From: Duganella sp. Root336D2
Lineage (GTDB): Bacteria; Pseudomonadota; Gammaproteobacteria; Burkholderiales; Burkholderiaceae_D
Assembly: GCF_001425005.1 (NCBI RefSeq)
Contig: NZ_LMDB01000001.1
Span: 436,393-500,392 of the forward strand
Reading direction: 5' to 3'
Length of the DNA stretch: 64,000 bases
Shown here: positions 17,862 through 27,916 of the stretch, piece after piece
Layout of the letters: every line of letters starts with the position of its first letter
How positions within the stretch are numbered: position 1 is the stretch's first letter
Made by a program: the position numbers and the translations under genes
The notes under the pieces: model-generated
What the model was told of the DNA's origin: nothing
The model's database searches: none
The model's input: the letters and a program-made list of their open reading frames with translations, nothing else

Positions 17862-20444
17862 ATGCCCCACGCCGCGATGAAGAAGGACCTCCGGGAACAG
17901 CTCAAGGCCCGGCTCAAATCGGACCGCCAGCTCATCATTGCCAACTTCCATGAAGACGGCATGCCGGAGAAGCTGCTGCGCAACCTGCGCAGCAGTGTCG
18001 ACGACGTCCTGACGCAAGCCTGGGCCGGCAACCGCCTGCCGCCGCAAGCGGCGCTGGTGGCGGTGGGCGGCTACGGCCGCGGCGAGCTTTTCCCGTATTC
18101 CGACGTCGACGTCCTGATCCTGCTGCACCAGGCGCCGGACGATGCCACGCGCGGCAAGCTGGAAGAATTCGTCCAGTTGCTGTGGGACCTGGGGCTGGAC
18201 GTCGGCCACAGCATCCGCACCATCGACGAATGCCTGGCCGAATCGAAGGCCGACATCACCGTGCAAACCAGCCTGCTGGAAGCGCGCATCGTCACCGGCA
18301 ATATGGTGCTGTTCGCGCAACTGCAGGACGCCTACAACAAGGCCATGGACCCGCGCGCCTTCTTCGAGGCCAAGACCATCGAGATGCGCCAGCGCCACGC
18401 CAAGTACGAGGACACGCCTTTCAGCCTGGAACCGAACGTGAAGGAAAGCCCGGGCGGCCTGCGCGACCTGCACGTGATCCTGTGGATGGCCAAGGCTGCC
18501 GGCCTGGCCAACTCCTGGCGCACCCTGGCCGTGCGCGGCCTGATCACCCAGACCGAAGCGCGCCAGCTGATGGAAAAGGAGCGCGCCTTCAAGGACATCC
18601 GCGTGCGCCTGCACCTGGTGGCCGGCCGCCGCGAAGACCGCCTGGTGTTCGACGTGCAGACCGCCGTCGCCGAAACCCTGGGCCTGAAAGCCACCGGCAG
18701 CGGCGTCCACATGCGCCGTGCCAGCGAATACCTGATGCAGCGCTACTACTGGGCTGCCAAGACCGTGGTGCAGCTCAACACCATCCTGCTGCAGAACATC
18801 GAGTCCTACCTGTTCCCGCACGACGAAGAGCCGGTGCGCATCAACGAGCGCTTCAGCGAAGTGAACGGCATGATCGACATGAACGACGACGATACGTTTG
18901 AAAAAACGCCGTCGGCCATCATGGAAATCTTCGTGCTGCTGTGCGAGCGCCCTGCCCTGAAAGGCATGACCGCACGCACCATGCGCGCGCTGTGGCACGA
19001 ACGCTTCAAGATCGACGCCGCCTTCCGCGCCGATCCGGTCAACAAAGCCTATTTCCTGCGCATCCTGCAGGCGCCCCAGGGCATCATCCACAATATGCGC
19101 CGGATGAACGAGCTGTCCATCCTGGGCCGCTACCTGCCCAGCTTCCGCAAGATCACGGGCCAGATGCAGCACGACCTGTTCCATGTCTACACCGTGGACC
19201 AGCACATCATGATGGTGCTGCGCAATATGCGCCGCTTCACCATGACCGAGCATGCACACGAATACCCGTTCTGCTCGCAGCTGATGGCGAACTTCCCGCA
19301 GCCATGGCTGCTGTACGTGGCGGCGCTGTTCCACGACATCGCCAAAGGCCGCGGCGGCGACCACTCGAAGCTGGGCGTGGCCGACGTGCAGCAGTTCTGC
19401 CAGGAGCACGGCATGAACCAGGAAGACACCGAGCTTGTGTCCTTCCTGGTCGAGCAGCACCTGACCATGTCGCACGTGGCGCAGAAGCAGGACATGTCCG
19501 ACCCGGACGTGATCCAGGCGTTTGCAAAAACAGTGGGCGATGAACGCCACCTGACCGCACTCTACCTGTTGACGGTGGCCGACATCCGCGGCACCAGCCC
19601 GAAAGTCTGGAACGCCTGGAAAGGCAAGCTGCTGGAAGACCTGTACAAGATGACGCTGCGCGTGCTGGGCGGCGAACCGCATTCGGCCGACCGCGAACTG
19701 AAGAACCGCCAGCAGGAAGCGCTGGCGACCCTGCGCCTGTATGGCCTGCCGCCCGATGCCCACGAAGCGCTGTGGAAGCAGCTCGACCTGGCCTACTTCC
19801 TGCGCCACGACGCCAGCGATATCGCCTGGCAAACGCGCGCGCTGTGGGACCGCCTGGACAGCGAGCAGCCGGTGGTGAAAGCGCGCCTGGCGCCGATCGG
19901 CGAAGGCCTCCAGGTGGCGGTCTACATCAAGGACCAGCCGGACCTGTTCGCGCGCATCTGCTCCTACTTCGACCGCAAGAACTTCAGCATCCTCGATGCC
20001 AAGATCCATACGACGAAGCACGGCTATGCGCTCGACACCTTCCTCGTCACCGAACAGAATTTCGCCAAGAGCTACCGCGATATCATCAACCTGATCGAAC
20101 ATGAGCTGTGCGAGCTGCTGGTGACGCAAGGCCCGCTGACATCGCCAAGCAAGGGGCGCCTGTCGCGCCTGTCGCGCACCTTCCCGATCCAGCCGACGGT
20201 GGACCTGCGCTCCGACGAACGCGGGCAGTACTACTTGCTGTCGGTGGCGGCCAACGACCGTACCGGCCTGCTGTACTCGATCGCCAAGGTACTGACCACC
20301 TACAAGATCAACCTGCATACGGCCAAGATCATGACCCTCGGCGAACGCGTGGAAGACGTGTTCATTGTCGACGGCCCTGCCCTGGCCAATGCCCGTACCC
20401 AGCTGCAGCTGGAAACCGACTTACTCGAAGTATTGAAAATCTGA
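17862..20444 (+). CDS. glnD: Bifunctional uridylyltransferase/uridylyl-removing enzyme GlnD
   Basis: GlnD adds UMP to, or removes it from, PII proteins according to glutamine level, and so controls nitrogen metabolism through NtrBC and glutamine synthetase adenylylation. The 860-aa protein has the nucleotidyltransferase motif [15 protein letters not shown] at residues 69-83 (metal Asp81, Asp83). A PII-uridylyltransferase linker follows. An HD domain carries [14 protein letters not shown] near residue 490. Two C-terminal ACT domains ([19 protein letters not shown] near 685 and [18 protein letters not shown] near 795) sense glutamine. Its stop overlaps the next start (TGATG). Confidence 0.97.
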   Translation: MPHAAMKKDLREQLKARLKSDRQLIIANFHEDGMPEKLLRNLRSSVDDVLTQAWAGNRLPPQAALVAVGGYGRGELFPYSDVDVLILLHQAPDDATRGKLEEFVQLLWDLGLDVGHSIRTIDECLAESKADITVQTSLLEARIVTGNMVLFAQLQDAYNKAMDPRAFFEAKTIEMRQRHAKYEDTPFSLEPNVKESPGGLRDLHVILWMAKAAGLANSWRTLAVRGLITQTEARQLMEKERAFKDIRVRLHLVAGRREDRLVFDVQTAVAETLGLKATGSGVHMRRASEYLMQRYYWAAKTVVQLNTILLQNIESYLFPHDEEPVRINERFSEVNGMIDMNDDDTFEKTPSAIMEIFVLLCERPALKGMTARTMRALWHERFKIDAAFRADPVNKAYFLRILQAPQGIIHNMRRMNELSILGRYLPSFRKITGQMQHDLFHVYTVDQHIMMVLRNMRRFTMTEHAHEYPFCSQLMANFPQPWLLYVAALFHDIAKGRGGDHSKLGVADVQQFCQEHGMNQEDTELVSFLVEQHLTMSHVAQKQDMSDPDVIQAFAKTVGDERHLTALYLLTVADIRGTSPKVWNAWKGKLLEDLYKMTLRVLGGEPHSADRELKNRQQEALATLRLYGLPPDAHEALWKQLDLAYFLRHDASDIAWQTRALWDRLDSEQPVVKARLAPIGEGLQVAVYIKDQPDLFARICSYFDRKNFSILDAKIHTTKHGYALDTFLVTEQNFAKSYRDIINLIEHELCELLVTQGPLTSPSKGRLSRLSRTFPIQPTVDLRSDERGQYYLLSVAANDRTGLLYSIAKVLTTYKINLHTAKIMTLGERVEDVFIVDGPALANARTQLQLETDLLEVLKI

Positions 20445-21193
20445 TGTCCGAAGAATTGTTACGCCTGTCCAAGCGCATGTCCGAACTGGGCCTGTGCTCC
20501 CGCCGTGAAGCCGATGAATGGATCGCCAAGGGCTGGGTGCGCGTGGATGGCCAGGTGGTGTCCGAGCTGGGCACCAAAGTCTACCCAAGCCAGAAAGTCA
20601 CCGTGGAGCGCCAGGCTGCGGCCGAACAGGCGCGCCGTGTCACGATCCTGATCAACAAGCCGGTCGGCTATGTATCCGGCCAGGCCGAAGACGGCTACCA
20701 GCCGGCCGTGGTCCTGATCAAGCCGGAAAACCGCTGGGCCGAAGACGGTTCGCCGGAGCGCTTCGACCGCAACCAGCTGCGCAGCCTGGTGCCTGCCGGG
20801 CGCCTCGACATCGACTCGGTCGGCCTGCTGGTATTGACCCAGGATGGCCGCGTGGCCAAGCAGCTGATTGGCGAGAACACCAACGTTGACAAGGAATACC
20901 TGGTCCGCGTTGAGTACACCAAGGGTGGCCGCCTGCCGGACAGCGAATTACAGAAGCTGAACCACGGCATGTGGATGGACGGCAAACCACTGCTGCCGGC
21001 GAAAGTGCGCTGGCAAAACGACGACCAGCTCAGCTTTACCCTGCGCGAAGGCAAGAAGCGACAGATCCGCCGCATGTGCGAAATGGTCGGCCTGCGCGTG
21101 TTAGGCTTGAAGCGCGTACGGATCGGTCGTGTCAAACTTGGAAACTTGCCGGAAGGGCAATGGCGCTACCTGAGCCCGGACGAGCGCTTCTGA
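20444..21193 (+). CDS. RluF/RsuA-family rRNA pseudouridine synthase
   Basis: The 249-aa protein has an N-terminal S4 RNA-binding domain ([20 protein letters not shown]). A pseudouridine synthase domain follows with the catalytic loop [15 protein letters not shown] (Asp122) and the C-terminal [14 protein letters not shown] segment. The overall pattern is closest, from memory, to RluF, which modifies 23S rRNA around U2604. RsuA or RluB/E activity cannot be excluded. I use the ATG that overlaps the glnD stop as TGATG, which implies translational coupling. Confidence 0.85.
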   Translation: MSEELLRLSKRMSELGLCSRREADEWIAKGWVRVDGQVVSELGTKVYPSQKVTVERQAAAEQARRVTILINKPVGYVSGQAEDGYQPAVVLIKPENRWAEDGSPERFDRNQLRSLVPAGRLDIDSVGLLVLTQDGRVAKQLIGENTNVDKEYLVRVEYTKGGRLPDSELQKLNHGMWMDGKPLLPAKVRWQNDDQLSFTLREGKKRQIRRMCEMVGLRVLGLKRVRIGRVKLGNLPEGQWRYLSPDERF

Positions 21194-21302
21194 GTCGGCA
21201 TCGCGCAACACAAAAGCAGCATTCATTGCCGTTTAGCAAGCGCTCGGCGGCGGAACGCGGTAAAGTACTGGCGTCCTCTCCTAAAAAACGAGAACCTGAG
21301 CT

Positions 21303-22070
21303 GTGAACGATCCAATGCCAAACGACTTCCGCAAGGGGCCGCCCCGTCCACAAGACGCGGTGGAACCGATCGCTGCGGGGACGCATCCACACGATATCGT
21401 CGACCCCGATGAAATCGGCGACGCGCTGACGGCGCTGGCCGATGCGGGCGATGCGGTTTCCATCTACCACCGGGACAATGCCGAAGCGGTCATGGCCCGC
21501 CTGCTGTCGGTTGATCCCGAACTGCCGCACTTTGTCATCCAGCTCAATGAAGGGTCCACCCTGCCGCCTGGCGAATGCACCTTTGTGGCATGGCTGCGCG
21601 GCGCCAAGTTCCAGTTCAAGCTGAACGATCCGCACTGGAATGCCCTGCCCGAGCAGCCGACGCTGGTCCCGGCCCAATTCCCGGAGCGTTGCCAGGTGCT
21701 CAACCGGCGTGCCGCGCCGCGCCTGGAGACCCCGCTTGGCACCTACCACACCGCATCGTTTGTCCTGAACGGCAAACCATATGAAATGCAGCTGTACGAC
21801 TTCGCTGTCGGCGGCGTCGGCATGCGCTGCTCGCCGCGCGATGCGGTCGGGCTGCACGTCGGGCGCAAGCTGCAGCGCGTGCGCCTCGACATGGGGCCAG
21901 GCTCGGTGCTGATCTGCGACCTGGAGATCCGCCTGTCGCGCCATTTCCGCTCCTTCCTGCTCGGCGAGCAGGTGCAGATCGGCTGCCAGTTCCAGAACCT
22001 GTCGCCAATGATGCAGGACGAGCTGCACCGCATCCTGGAACGCCTCGGCACCAGCCGCGGCGAACGCTAG
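21303..22070 (+). CDS. YcgR-like PilZ-domain protein (c-di-GMP receptor, flagellar brake type)
   Basis: The 255-aa protein has an N-terminal YcgR-type beta domain (about residues 35-130) and a C-terminal PilZ domain. The c-di-GMP arginine motif is intact: QVLNRRAAPR at residues 131-140, with R136 and R140. The second motif reads DFAVGGVG at 166-173, with alanine where the consensus D/NxSxxG has serine. In the family, c-di-GMP binding lets the protein slow the flagellar motor. No flagellar genes lie here. The start is a GTG at 21303 or ATG at 21315; neither has a strong ribosome site. The stop overlaps that of the convergent kinase gene (CTAG). Confidence 0.82.
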   Translation: MNDPMPNDFRKGPPRPQDAVEPIAAGTHPHDIVDPDEIGDALTALADAGDAVSIYHRDNAEAVMARLLSVDPELPHFVIQLNEGSTLPPGECTFVAWLRGAKFQFKLNDPHWNALPEQPTLVPAQFPERCQVLNRRAAPRLETPLGTYHTASFVLNGKPYEMQLYDFAVGGVGMRCSPRDAVGLHVGRKLQRVRLDMGPGSVLICDLEIRLSRHFRSFLLGEQVQIGCQFQNLSPMMQDELHRILERLGTSRGER

Positions 22071-23455
22071 GCCTTAAGCGGCAGCCGCACCGTCACGCAC
22101 AGGCCCATGCTGCCGGCAGCATCCAGTGCGATGCTGCCGCCGTGCTGGCGTGCCACCGCCAGCGCGATCGCCAATCCAAGGCCGCTGCCTGAATGCGACT
22201 GCGCCTGGCGCGGATCACGGAAGAAGCGGTCGAACACGCGTTCGCGCAACTCGGGCGCGATGCCCGGGCCCTGGTCGGAAATGCGCAGCACGGCGCAGCC
22301 ATCGGAGCGCCGCACATCAGCCAGCACCTTGCCCTGCTCCGGGCTGTACTTGATGGCGTTATCCAGCAGGTTATCCACCAGCGACACCAGACCTTCCTTG
22401 CGGCCGGACAGGTAGAGCCCATCATCGCCGCTCAATTCCAGCTCCACGCCCTTGGTGTCGGCAATGCCGGCCAGCGCAGCCATCCTTTCCTGCACCAGCG
22501 CGTCGAAACAGATGTTCTCATCCTGCTCGCCGCTGGTTGCATCGCTGCGCATCAGCCTTAGCAGCTGGCTCACCAGCCGCGTCGCGCGCACATTGCCGCT
22601 GACGATGCCATCCAACAGCTGCTGCTGGCGCGGGTCGCTGGCCTGGCGCTGCAACGCTTCCACGTTCACTCGCATGGCCGCCAGCGGCGTGCGCAGTTCA
22701 TGGGCGGCATCGGCGATGAAGGCCCGCTCGCGCTGCGCACTGTCGCTGACCCGGGCCAGCAAGGCATTGATCCGGCTGAACATGGCGACCAGCTCGCGCG
22801 GACGCCCCTCGACCGGCAACGGGCGCAAGTCCTGCGGGCCGCGCGTCGCCAGGTCGGCCATGGCCCTGGTCCAGGGGCCCTGCGCCAGACGGATCGACAG
22901 CCAGGCCGGCAAGACCAGGAAAGGGAAACTGATCAACAAGGGCAGCAGCAGCGTGCCGCGCGACGCCAGCCGCAAGAAAATGTTGACGCCGTCGGCCGGC
23001 ATGATGCTGGTGACACGCACGTCCGAGCGCGGCGATTGCACCGTGCGCGTGCGCCACGATGTGCCGCCACTTTCAAACACGGGCAGTTCGCCGAGCGGAC
23101 CAGCTCTTGCCCCCTCAGGTACTTCAACGGAGCGGTACAGGATGCCTTCGCCGTTTTCAACGATGAAGCTCGGGCCGGGAAAAGCGTTTATGTCGACGCC
23201 AGCCATTTCGCGCAGCGCAACTTCCACTTTGCGTATCGACTCCTGCATCTTTGCCGGTTGCGCCAGTTCGTTTTCGGCGACCACAATGATCGCGTCGGAG
23301 ATCGATTCCAGCTCCAGCGTGACCTTGTCCCGGGTTGCGTCATGCACCACATACACCAGTGCAAGTAGCCACAGCAGGCACAGGACGAACATCTGCGCCA
23401 CCAGCAGGCGCGCCACCATGCTGTGCGAGACAAGCCGCCGCCAGAGCCTGCGCAT
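22067..23455 (-). CDS. Two-component sensor histidine kinase (QseC/PmrB type)
   Basis: The 462-aa inner-membrane kinase has membrane segments at about residues 14-36 and 168-190, enclosing a periplasmic sensor of some 130 residues. A HAMP-like linker follows, then the phosphorylated H-box AHELRTPLAA (His252). The ATP-binding domain contains NLLDNAIKYSPE (N-box), ISDQGPGIAPELR (G1) and GSGLGLAIALAVARQHGG (G2). The ATG at 23455 overlaps the response-regulator stop as TGATG, so the pair is translationally coupled. The signal is unknown. The divergent MipA-like gene is a likely target. Confidence 0.92.
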   Translation of the reverse strand: MRRLWRRLVSHSMVARLLVAQMFVLCLLWLLALVYVVHDATRDKVTLELESISDAIIVVAENELAQPAKMQESIRKVEVALREMAGVDINAFPGPSFIVENGEGILYRSVEVPEGARAGPLGELPVFESGGTSWRTRTVQSPRSDVRVTSIMPADGVNIFLRLASRGTLLLPLLISFPFLVLPAWLSIRLAQGPWTRAMADLATRGPQDLRPLPVEGRPRELVAMFSRINALLARVSDSAQRERAFIADAAHELRTPLAAMRVNVEALQRQASDPRQQQLLDGIVSGNVRATRLVSQLLRLMRSDATSGEQDENICFDALVQERMAALAGIADTKGVELELSGDDGLYLSGRKEGLVSLVDNLLDNAIKYSPEQGKVLADVRRSDGCAVLRISDQGPGIAPELRERVFDRFFRDPRQAQSHSGSGLGLAIALAVARQHGGSIALDAAGSMGLCVTVRLPLKA

Positions 23456-24126
23456 CACCGGCCCGCCTCGCACTGGTCGATCACATACCCTACGCCGCGC
23501 ACGGTGCGGATCAAGCCTTCCCCGACCTTGCGGCGCAGGTTGGCCATATGGACGTCCAGTGAATTGCTGGCATTCGCTTGTGCACCCGGCAAAGCCTGCT
23601 CCTCCAGGCTGCGCCTTGTCACCACGCGGTCGGCACGCATCATCAGGATGCGCAGCAGTTCGTATTCGCTGCCTGTGAGGTCGGCGAAGCGTCCGCTGAC
23701 CGTGACACGCCGCGTCGGCACATGCAGCACGATGCCGCGCAGCTCCAGTGTTTCGCCGTCAAAGCCATAGCTGCGGCGGGCCAGGGCCCGCACCCGCGAC
23801 AGCAGCTCGGCCAGCTCGAACGGTTTTACCAGGTAGTCGTCCGCCCCCGTGTCCAGGCCGAGCAGGCGCTCCGACAGCGCGTCCCTTGCACTCAGGATCA
23901 GTATCGGCACGCCCTCCCGCCCGCGCCGCAGGCCGGCCACCAGGTCGATGCCGTCGCCATCCGGCAGTCCCAGGTCCAGCAACAGCAGGTCGAAGCCGCG
24001 CTGCGCCAGCTGGTTCCTGGCATCGGCGAGCTGGCGCACCCAGGTTACCTCCATGCCCTGGTCGGCCAGCGCAATGCGGATGCCGTTGCCAAGGTCCATA
24101 TCGTCTTCAATCAGAAGTATCTTCAT
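23455..24126 (-). CDS. OmpR-family response regulator
   Basis: The 223-aa regulator has a receiver domain with the acidic pair E7/D8/D9 (LLIEDDMDL), phospho-acceptor Asp51 (LLLLDLGLPDGDG) and Lys in DDYLVKPFELAEL. A winged-helix DNA-binding domain follows (SGRFADLTGSEYELLRILM and NSLDVHMANLRRKVGEG). It is closest in feel to QseB/PmrA regulators. I start at the ATG at 24126 (MKILLIEDD). The three-codon upstream extension to 24144 is less likely. An 11-bp inverted repeat just upstream may be its binding site. Confidence 0.92.
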   Translation of the reverse strand: MKILLIEDDMDLGNGIRIALADQGMEVTWVRQLADARNQLAQRGFDLLLLDLGLPDGDGIDLVAGLRRGREGVPILILSARDALSERLLGLDTGADDYLVKPFELAELLSRVRALARRSYGFDGETLELRGIVLHVPTRRVTVSGRFADLTGSEYELLRILMMRADRVVTRRSLEEQALPGAQANASNSLDVHMANLRRKVGEGLIRTVRGVGYVIDQCEAGR

Positions 24127-24158
24127 GCCCGCCATTCTAATCACAGCTACCTGAAGGA

Positions 24159-24192
24159 AGCATGAAGATGCGCTTTATCCAATCTTCATGCT
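24159..24192. promoter_or_regulatory. 11-bp inverted repeat between response-regulator and MipA-like genes
   Basis: AGCATGAAGAT (24159-24169) and ATCTTCATGCT (24182-24192) are perfect inverted repeats with a 12-base spacer. The element lies in the 109-base divergent region, 33 bases from the regulator start and 44 from the MipA-like start. It could be an operator for the regulator or an RNA hairpin in the mipA leader. There is no T-run after it. Confidence 0.45.
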
Positions 24193-24235
24193 GCGCTGGG
24201 AAACTGCCGGCTCCATCACTTTTTCAGAACAAGTC

Positions 24236-25003
24236 ATGAAACTTCCAGTCTCATTCCTGATCCTCGCCTGCTGCACCAGCATACAAGCGCAGGAAAATAC
24301 CTTCACCTTGGGCGGCGGCCTGGCCGCCACGTCGCGCTACGCCGGCTCCAGGGAAATGCAACTCGTGCCGGTCGTCGTTCTCGACTACCAGATGGCCAAT
24401 GGATTTTATGCCAGCAGCATGCGCGGACTGGGCTACGGTACCGCGCTGGGAGATTTTTCCCTGGATGCGGCACTGGGCGTGCGCGGTGAGCGCCTGGAGA
24501 AGAACGAGTCCAGCGTTATCGGCAGCCGCGGCAGCACCGAGCTGCGCGGCATGGGCGACGTCAAGGCCAGTGCCACCGCCAACCTGCGCGCCGGCTTCAG
24601 CATCGTGCCCGGCCTGGTAATCGGCGCCAGCGCTTCGCTGCCGTTGTCGCATAAGGAGAACGGCAAGACGGCTGGACTCGAAATCAGTGGCGTGCTGCAC
24701 GAGGACAAGAGCGACAAAGTGGCGCTGTCATTGGGCGCGAATTTCGCGGACAGCAAATACATGCAGACGTACCACGGCGTGACGGCCGCGCAAGCCGCGC
24801 GCACAGCGTACAAAAAATACACGCCGAAGGCGGGCATGTACCAAGCCGTCCTGAACTTTGCCTGGGCACACCGGGTCGACCAGAACTGGACGCTCACCGG
24901 CATGCTGGGATCAAGTACGCTGGTGCGCGAAGCAGCACGCAGCCCGCTCACGCGGCGCAATACGGCGCCGACGGCAGCCTTCTACGCAAGCTACCGCTAC
25001 TAG
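24236..25003 (+). CDS. MipA/OmpV-family outer membrane protein
   Basis: The 255-aa outer-membrane protein has a signal peptide (MKLPVSFLILACCTSIQAQ) and begins its mature part with FTLGGGLAATSRYAGS, a common MipA/OmpV opening. Alternating hydrophobic beta-strands end in AAFYASYRY with a terminal aromatic, as for barrel proteins. MipA in E. coli scaffolds murein hydrolase and synthase; other members respond to envelope stress or antibiotics. The gene faces away from a two-component system, which suggests it is a target of that system. Its stop is 7 bases from the convergent aldo/keto reductase. Confidence 0.85.
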   Translation: MKLPVSFLILACCTSIQAQENTFTLGGGLAATSRYAGSREMQLVPVVVLDYQMANGFYASSMRGLGYGTALGDFSLDAALGVRGERLEKNESSVIGSRGSTELRGMGDVKASATANLRAGFSIVPGLVIGASASLPLSHKENGKTAGLEISGVLHEDKSDKVALSLGANFADSKYMQTYHGVTAAQAARTAYKKYTPKAGMYQAVLNFAWAHRVDQNWTLTGMLGSSTLVREAARSPLTRRNTAPTAAFYASYRY

Positions 25004-25010
25004 GCCGCGC

Positions 25011-25832
25011 TCAGAGCATGTCCAGCGGGGTTGCGCGCCTTGGCGCTGCAAAGGCCTTGTCCAGCTGGGCCAGGTCTTCCTGGTCCAGCCGCAAGGTCAT
25101 GGCAGCCGCATTGGCGCGTACGTGCGCTTCGCTGGTTGCTTTGGGAATCGGCATGACGCCATCCTGCCGCAGCAGCCATGCCAGCGCAATTTGCGCAGGG
25201 GTAGACTGGTGGCGTGCAGCGACAGCCTGCAAGGCCGGTTCAGCCAGCAGGCGTTCCTGCTCCTTGCGATTGGACTCCAGGGGTGAGTAAGCCATCAGCA
25301 GGATGCCGTGCTCCTGGCACCAGGGCAGCAGGTCCCATTCGATGCCGCGCCGGCGCAGGTTGTACAGTACCTGGTTGGCTTCGATGGACTCGCCGCCAGC
25401 CAGCGCGGTCGCGGCCTTCATTTGCGCGAGGTCGAAGTTGCTGACGCCGAATTCATGGATCTTGCCGGACTGCTTCAAGGCGATCAGCCCTTCCAGGGTC
25501 TCGGCAAACGGCACGCTGCCCTGCCAATGCAGCAGGTACAGGTCGATGTGGTCGACCTTCATGCGTTTCAGGCTTTTTTCGCAGGCCGCCACCACACCTT
25601 TGCGCGAAGCATTCTGCGGCAGGACCTTGCTGACCAGGTAGGCCTCGCCGCGGCGGCCGGCCAGCGCTTCGCCCACCACCTTTTCGGCACCGCCGTCGGC
25701 ATACATTTCCGCTGTATCGATCACCGTCATGCCAAGATCCAGGCCCAATTGCAGGGCGCGTATCTCGGCTGCCTTGTCGGCAGCGCGCTCGCCCATATTC
25801 CAGGTGCCCTGGCCGATTCTCGATAGCGTCAT
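25011..25832 (-). CDS. Aldo/keto reductase
   Basis: The 273-aa NADPH-dependent oxidoreductase has a TIM-barrel fold. Catalytic residues are visible: Asp and Tyr in VIDTAEMYADGGAEKVVG, Lys in YLVSKVLPQN, and His in HIDLYLLHWQG. The cofactor segment near the C-terminus reads VMPIPKATSEAHVRANAAA. GGAG lies six bases before the ATG. The physiological substrate cannot be read from sequence. Confidence 0.92.
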   Translation of the reverse strand: MTLSRIGQGTWNMGERAADKAAEIRALQLGLDLGMTVIDTAEMYADGGAEKVVGEALAGRRGEAYLVSKVLPQNASRKGVVAACEKSLKRMKVDHIDLYLLHWQGSVPFAETLEGLIALKQSGKIHEFGVSNFDLAQMKAATALAGGESIEANQVLYNLRRRGIEWDLLPWCQEHGILLMAYSPLESNRKEQERLLAEPALQAVAARHQSTPAQIALAWLLRQDGVMPIPKATSEAHVRANAAAMTLRLDQEDLAQLDKAFAAPRRATPLDML

Positions 25833-25854
25833 GTCACACTCCGGAAATGTCCCT

Positions 25855-27840
25855 TCAAGCCTCGATGGCGCTGGCAGATTTTGCGGACCAGCGGTAAAGT
25901 CCTACGACTACGGCAGCAGCTACGGCCAGTGCGATCAGCATGGTGGTCGCTTCGCTCATGCTGTTGGCGATTGCCAGCGGTTCGCCCTTGTTGGTCAACA
26001 CGATCAGGCCGGCCAGGGCAACGTTGAACAGGCTTTCGCCGACGATGAAGCCGGACATCACCAGCACGCCAAGGCGCGAAGCGGCTTCGCCATGCTTCTT
26101 GCCGCGCATTGCCCGCTCGAAGAAGTAGCCGCCGATCGCGCCCACCACTACCGGCGAGGTTACCGCCGACGGTAGGTAGATCGCCAGGCCAACGCCCAGC
26201 GGCGCGCAGCTGTATTTGCGGTGGCTGGATTTCTTCAGGATGAAGTCGAGTGCCACCAGCGCCAGGCCGATCAGGGCGCCGTAGCCGATCAAGTCCCATT
26301 TCAGGTCGCCGCCGATCACGCCTTTGGCCAGCGTCGAGATCAGGGTCGCCTGCGGGGCGGCCAGCGGCTGGTCGGAAATTGCATTCGCATTCGGCGCCCC
26401 GGCAAAGCCGTTCGCATGGTTCAGCAGCTCCAGCACGGGCGGCACGACGCAGGAACCGGCGAACACGCCGATGATCAGGCCGACCTGCTGCTTCCACGGG
26501 GTGGCGCCGACCAGCTGGCCGGTCTTCAGGTCCTGCAGGTTGTCGTTGCCGATCACCGCAACAGCCAGCACCACGGTAGTCACGAACAGCGCGAAAGCGA
26601 TCAGCGCCTGGGCGGTGTCCGGCCCCATGATTTCGCGGCCGACCCAGCCCACCGAAGTCGCGGCGCCGAGGATGGACAGGATGGCCAGGCCGGAAACCGG
26701 CGAATTGGAAGAGCCGATCAGGCCGGCCATGTAGCCGCAGACCGCCGCTGCCAGCATGCCGGCAATCAGGATGTAGCCGACGCCGACCACCATCAGCGGA
26801 GTAGCGATCGAGGACAGCGGGCCGCCCGACAGGAAGGACGACAGCAGCCAGCCGGCCGGCACCATCGACAGCAGTGTTACCAGGCCGACGATGAAGAGCG
26901 GCAGGTCCTTGTCTTCGCGCGGCACGTCGGCGCCGCCGGCCTTGGCGCGGCGGGCAGACTCCATCGCCGACTTCAGGCCACCCATCACCGGCTTGGCCAG
27001 GGTCGCCAGGGTCACGATTGCAGCAGCACCAATGGTGCCGGCGCCCATCATGCGCACCTGGGTACTCCAGATGCCCAGCGCGTGGTCGGCCAGCGAAACG
27101 CCGGGAGCGGCCGGGTTGGCCATGGTCAGCAGCGGCACCAGGATGCCCCAGGCAATCACCAGGCCGACCAGCATGGCCATGCCGACCGCGATACCCATCA
27201 GGTGGCCGGCGCCGACCAGGGCCAGCGAGCTCGATGCCCCGAGGCCGGTGGCGCCATTGCCGAATTTGACGAAATGCGCCACTTCAGCGGCGACCAGCTT
27301 GGCCGCGCCGAGGAAGGCGAAGATGGCGGAAGCCACGGAACCCCAGATCACAGCCCGCAAGCCGGCCTTGCCCTCTTGCGCCCCGGCGCGCGACTGGGTG
27401 CCCACTTTCAGCACTTCGGCAGCGGCCACGCCTTCCGGATATGGCAGGTCGGATTGCGACACCAGTGCGCGGCGCAGCGGCATGGTATACATCACGCCCA
27501 GCACGCCGCCAATGGCGCAGGCGCCGAAGGTCGGCCAGAATGGAATCTTGGACCACCAGCCGATCATCAGCAAACCAGGCAGCACGAAAATCACCGATGC
27601 CAGCGTGCCCGCCGCCGAGGCGATGGTCTGCACGATATTGTTTTCCTGGATCGTGGCATCCTTGAATGCGCTGAGCAGGGCCATGGAAATCACAGCGGCA
27701 GGAATCGAGGTGGCGAAGGTCAGGCCGACTTTCAGGCCCAGGTAGACCTGCGCTGCGGTGAAGATCAGCGTGATGAAGATGCCGAGGACGATGCCGCGGA
27801 CACTGAATTCGAGCGGGTTATTCTGCGACTGGTTGCTCAT
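25855..27840 (-). CDS. OPT-family oligopeptide/metal-chelate transporter
   Basis: The 661-aa inner-membrane protein has about 15 hydrophobic segments, typical of the bacterial OPT family. It begins with a soluble stretch, then FSVRGIVLGIFITLIFTAAQ, and contains LPYPEGVAAAEVLKVG, an OPT signature. Known relatives import peptides or siderophore-iron complexes; which applies here is unknown. It is probably a single-gene unit, with a short gap to the reductase gene and no strong ribosome site. Confidence 0.9.
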   Translation of the reverse strand: MSNQSQNNPLEFSVRGIVLGIFITLIFTAAQVYLGLKVGLTFATSIPAAVISMALLSAFKDATIQENNIVQTIASAAGTLASVIFVLPGLLMIGWWSKIPFWPTFGACAIGGVLGVMYTMPLRRALVSQSDLPYPEGVAAAEVLKVGTQSRAGAQEGKAGLRAVIWGSVASAIFAFLGAAKLVAAEVAHFVKFGNGATGLGASSSLALVGAGHLMGIAVGMAMLVGLVIAWGILVPLLTMANPAAPGVSLADHALGIWSTQVRMMGAGTIGAAAIVTLATLAKPVMGGLKSAMESARRAKAGGADVPREDKDLPLFIVGLVTLLSMVPAGWLLSSFLSGGPLSSIATPLMVVGVGYILIAGMLAAAVCGYMAGLIGSSNSPVSGLAILSILGAATSVGWVGREIMGPDTAQALIAFALFVTTVVLAVAVIGNDNLQDLKTGQLVGATPWKQQVGLIIGVFAGSCVVPPVLELLNHANGFAGAPNANAISDQPLAAPQATLISTLAKGVIGGDLKWDLIGYGALIGLALVALDFILKKSSHRKYSCAPLGVGLAIYLPSAVTSPVVVGAIGGYFFERAMRGKKHGEAASRLGVLVMSGFIVGESLFNVALAGLIVLTNKGEPLAIANSMSEATTMLIALAVAAAVVVGLYRWSAKSASAIEA

Positions 27841-27916
27841 CTGGGTAATCCGTTGTGTTGATAAGGATGCAAAGTGGCCGGGATATTACGCCAGATTCAC
27901 GGCGCCGCCAAACAAA

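Noticed and set aside
17823..20318. Long minus-strand frame of 831 codons opposite glnD
   Set aside because: It is an antisense shadow produced by the codon bias of glnD; the translation is His/Gln/Val/Ala-rich without family features.
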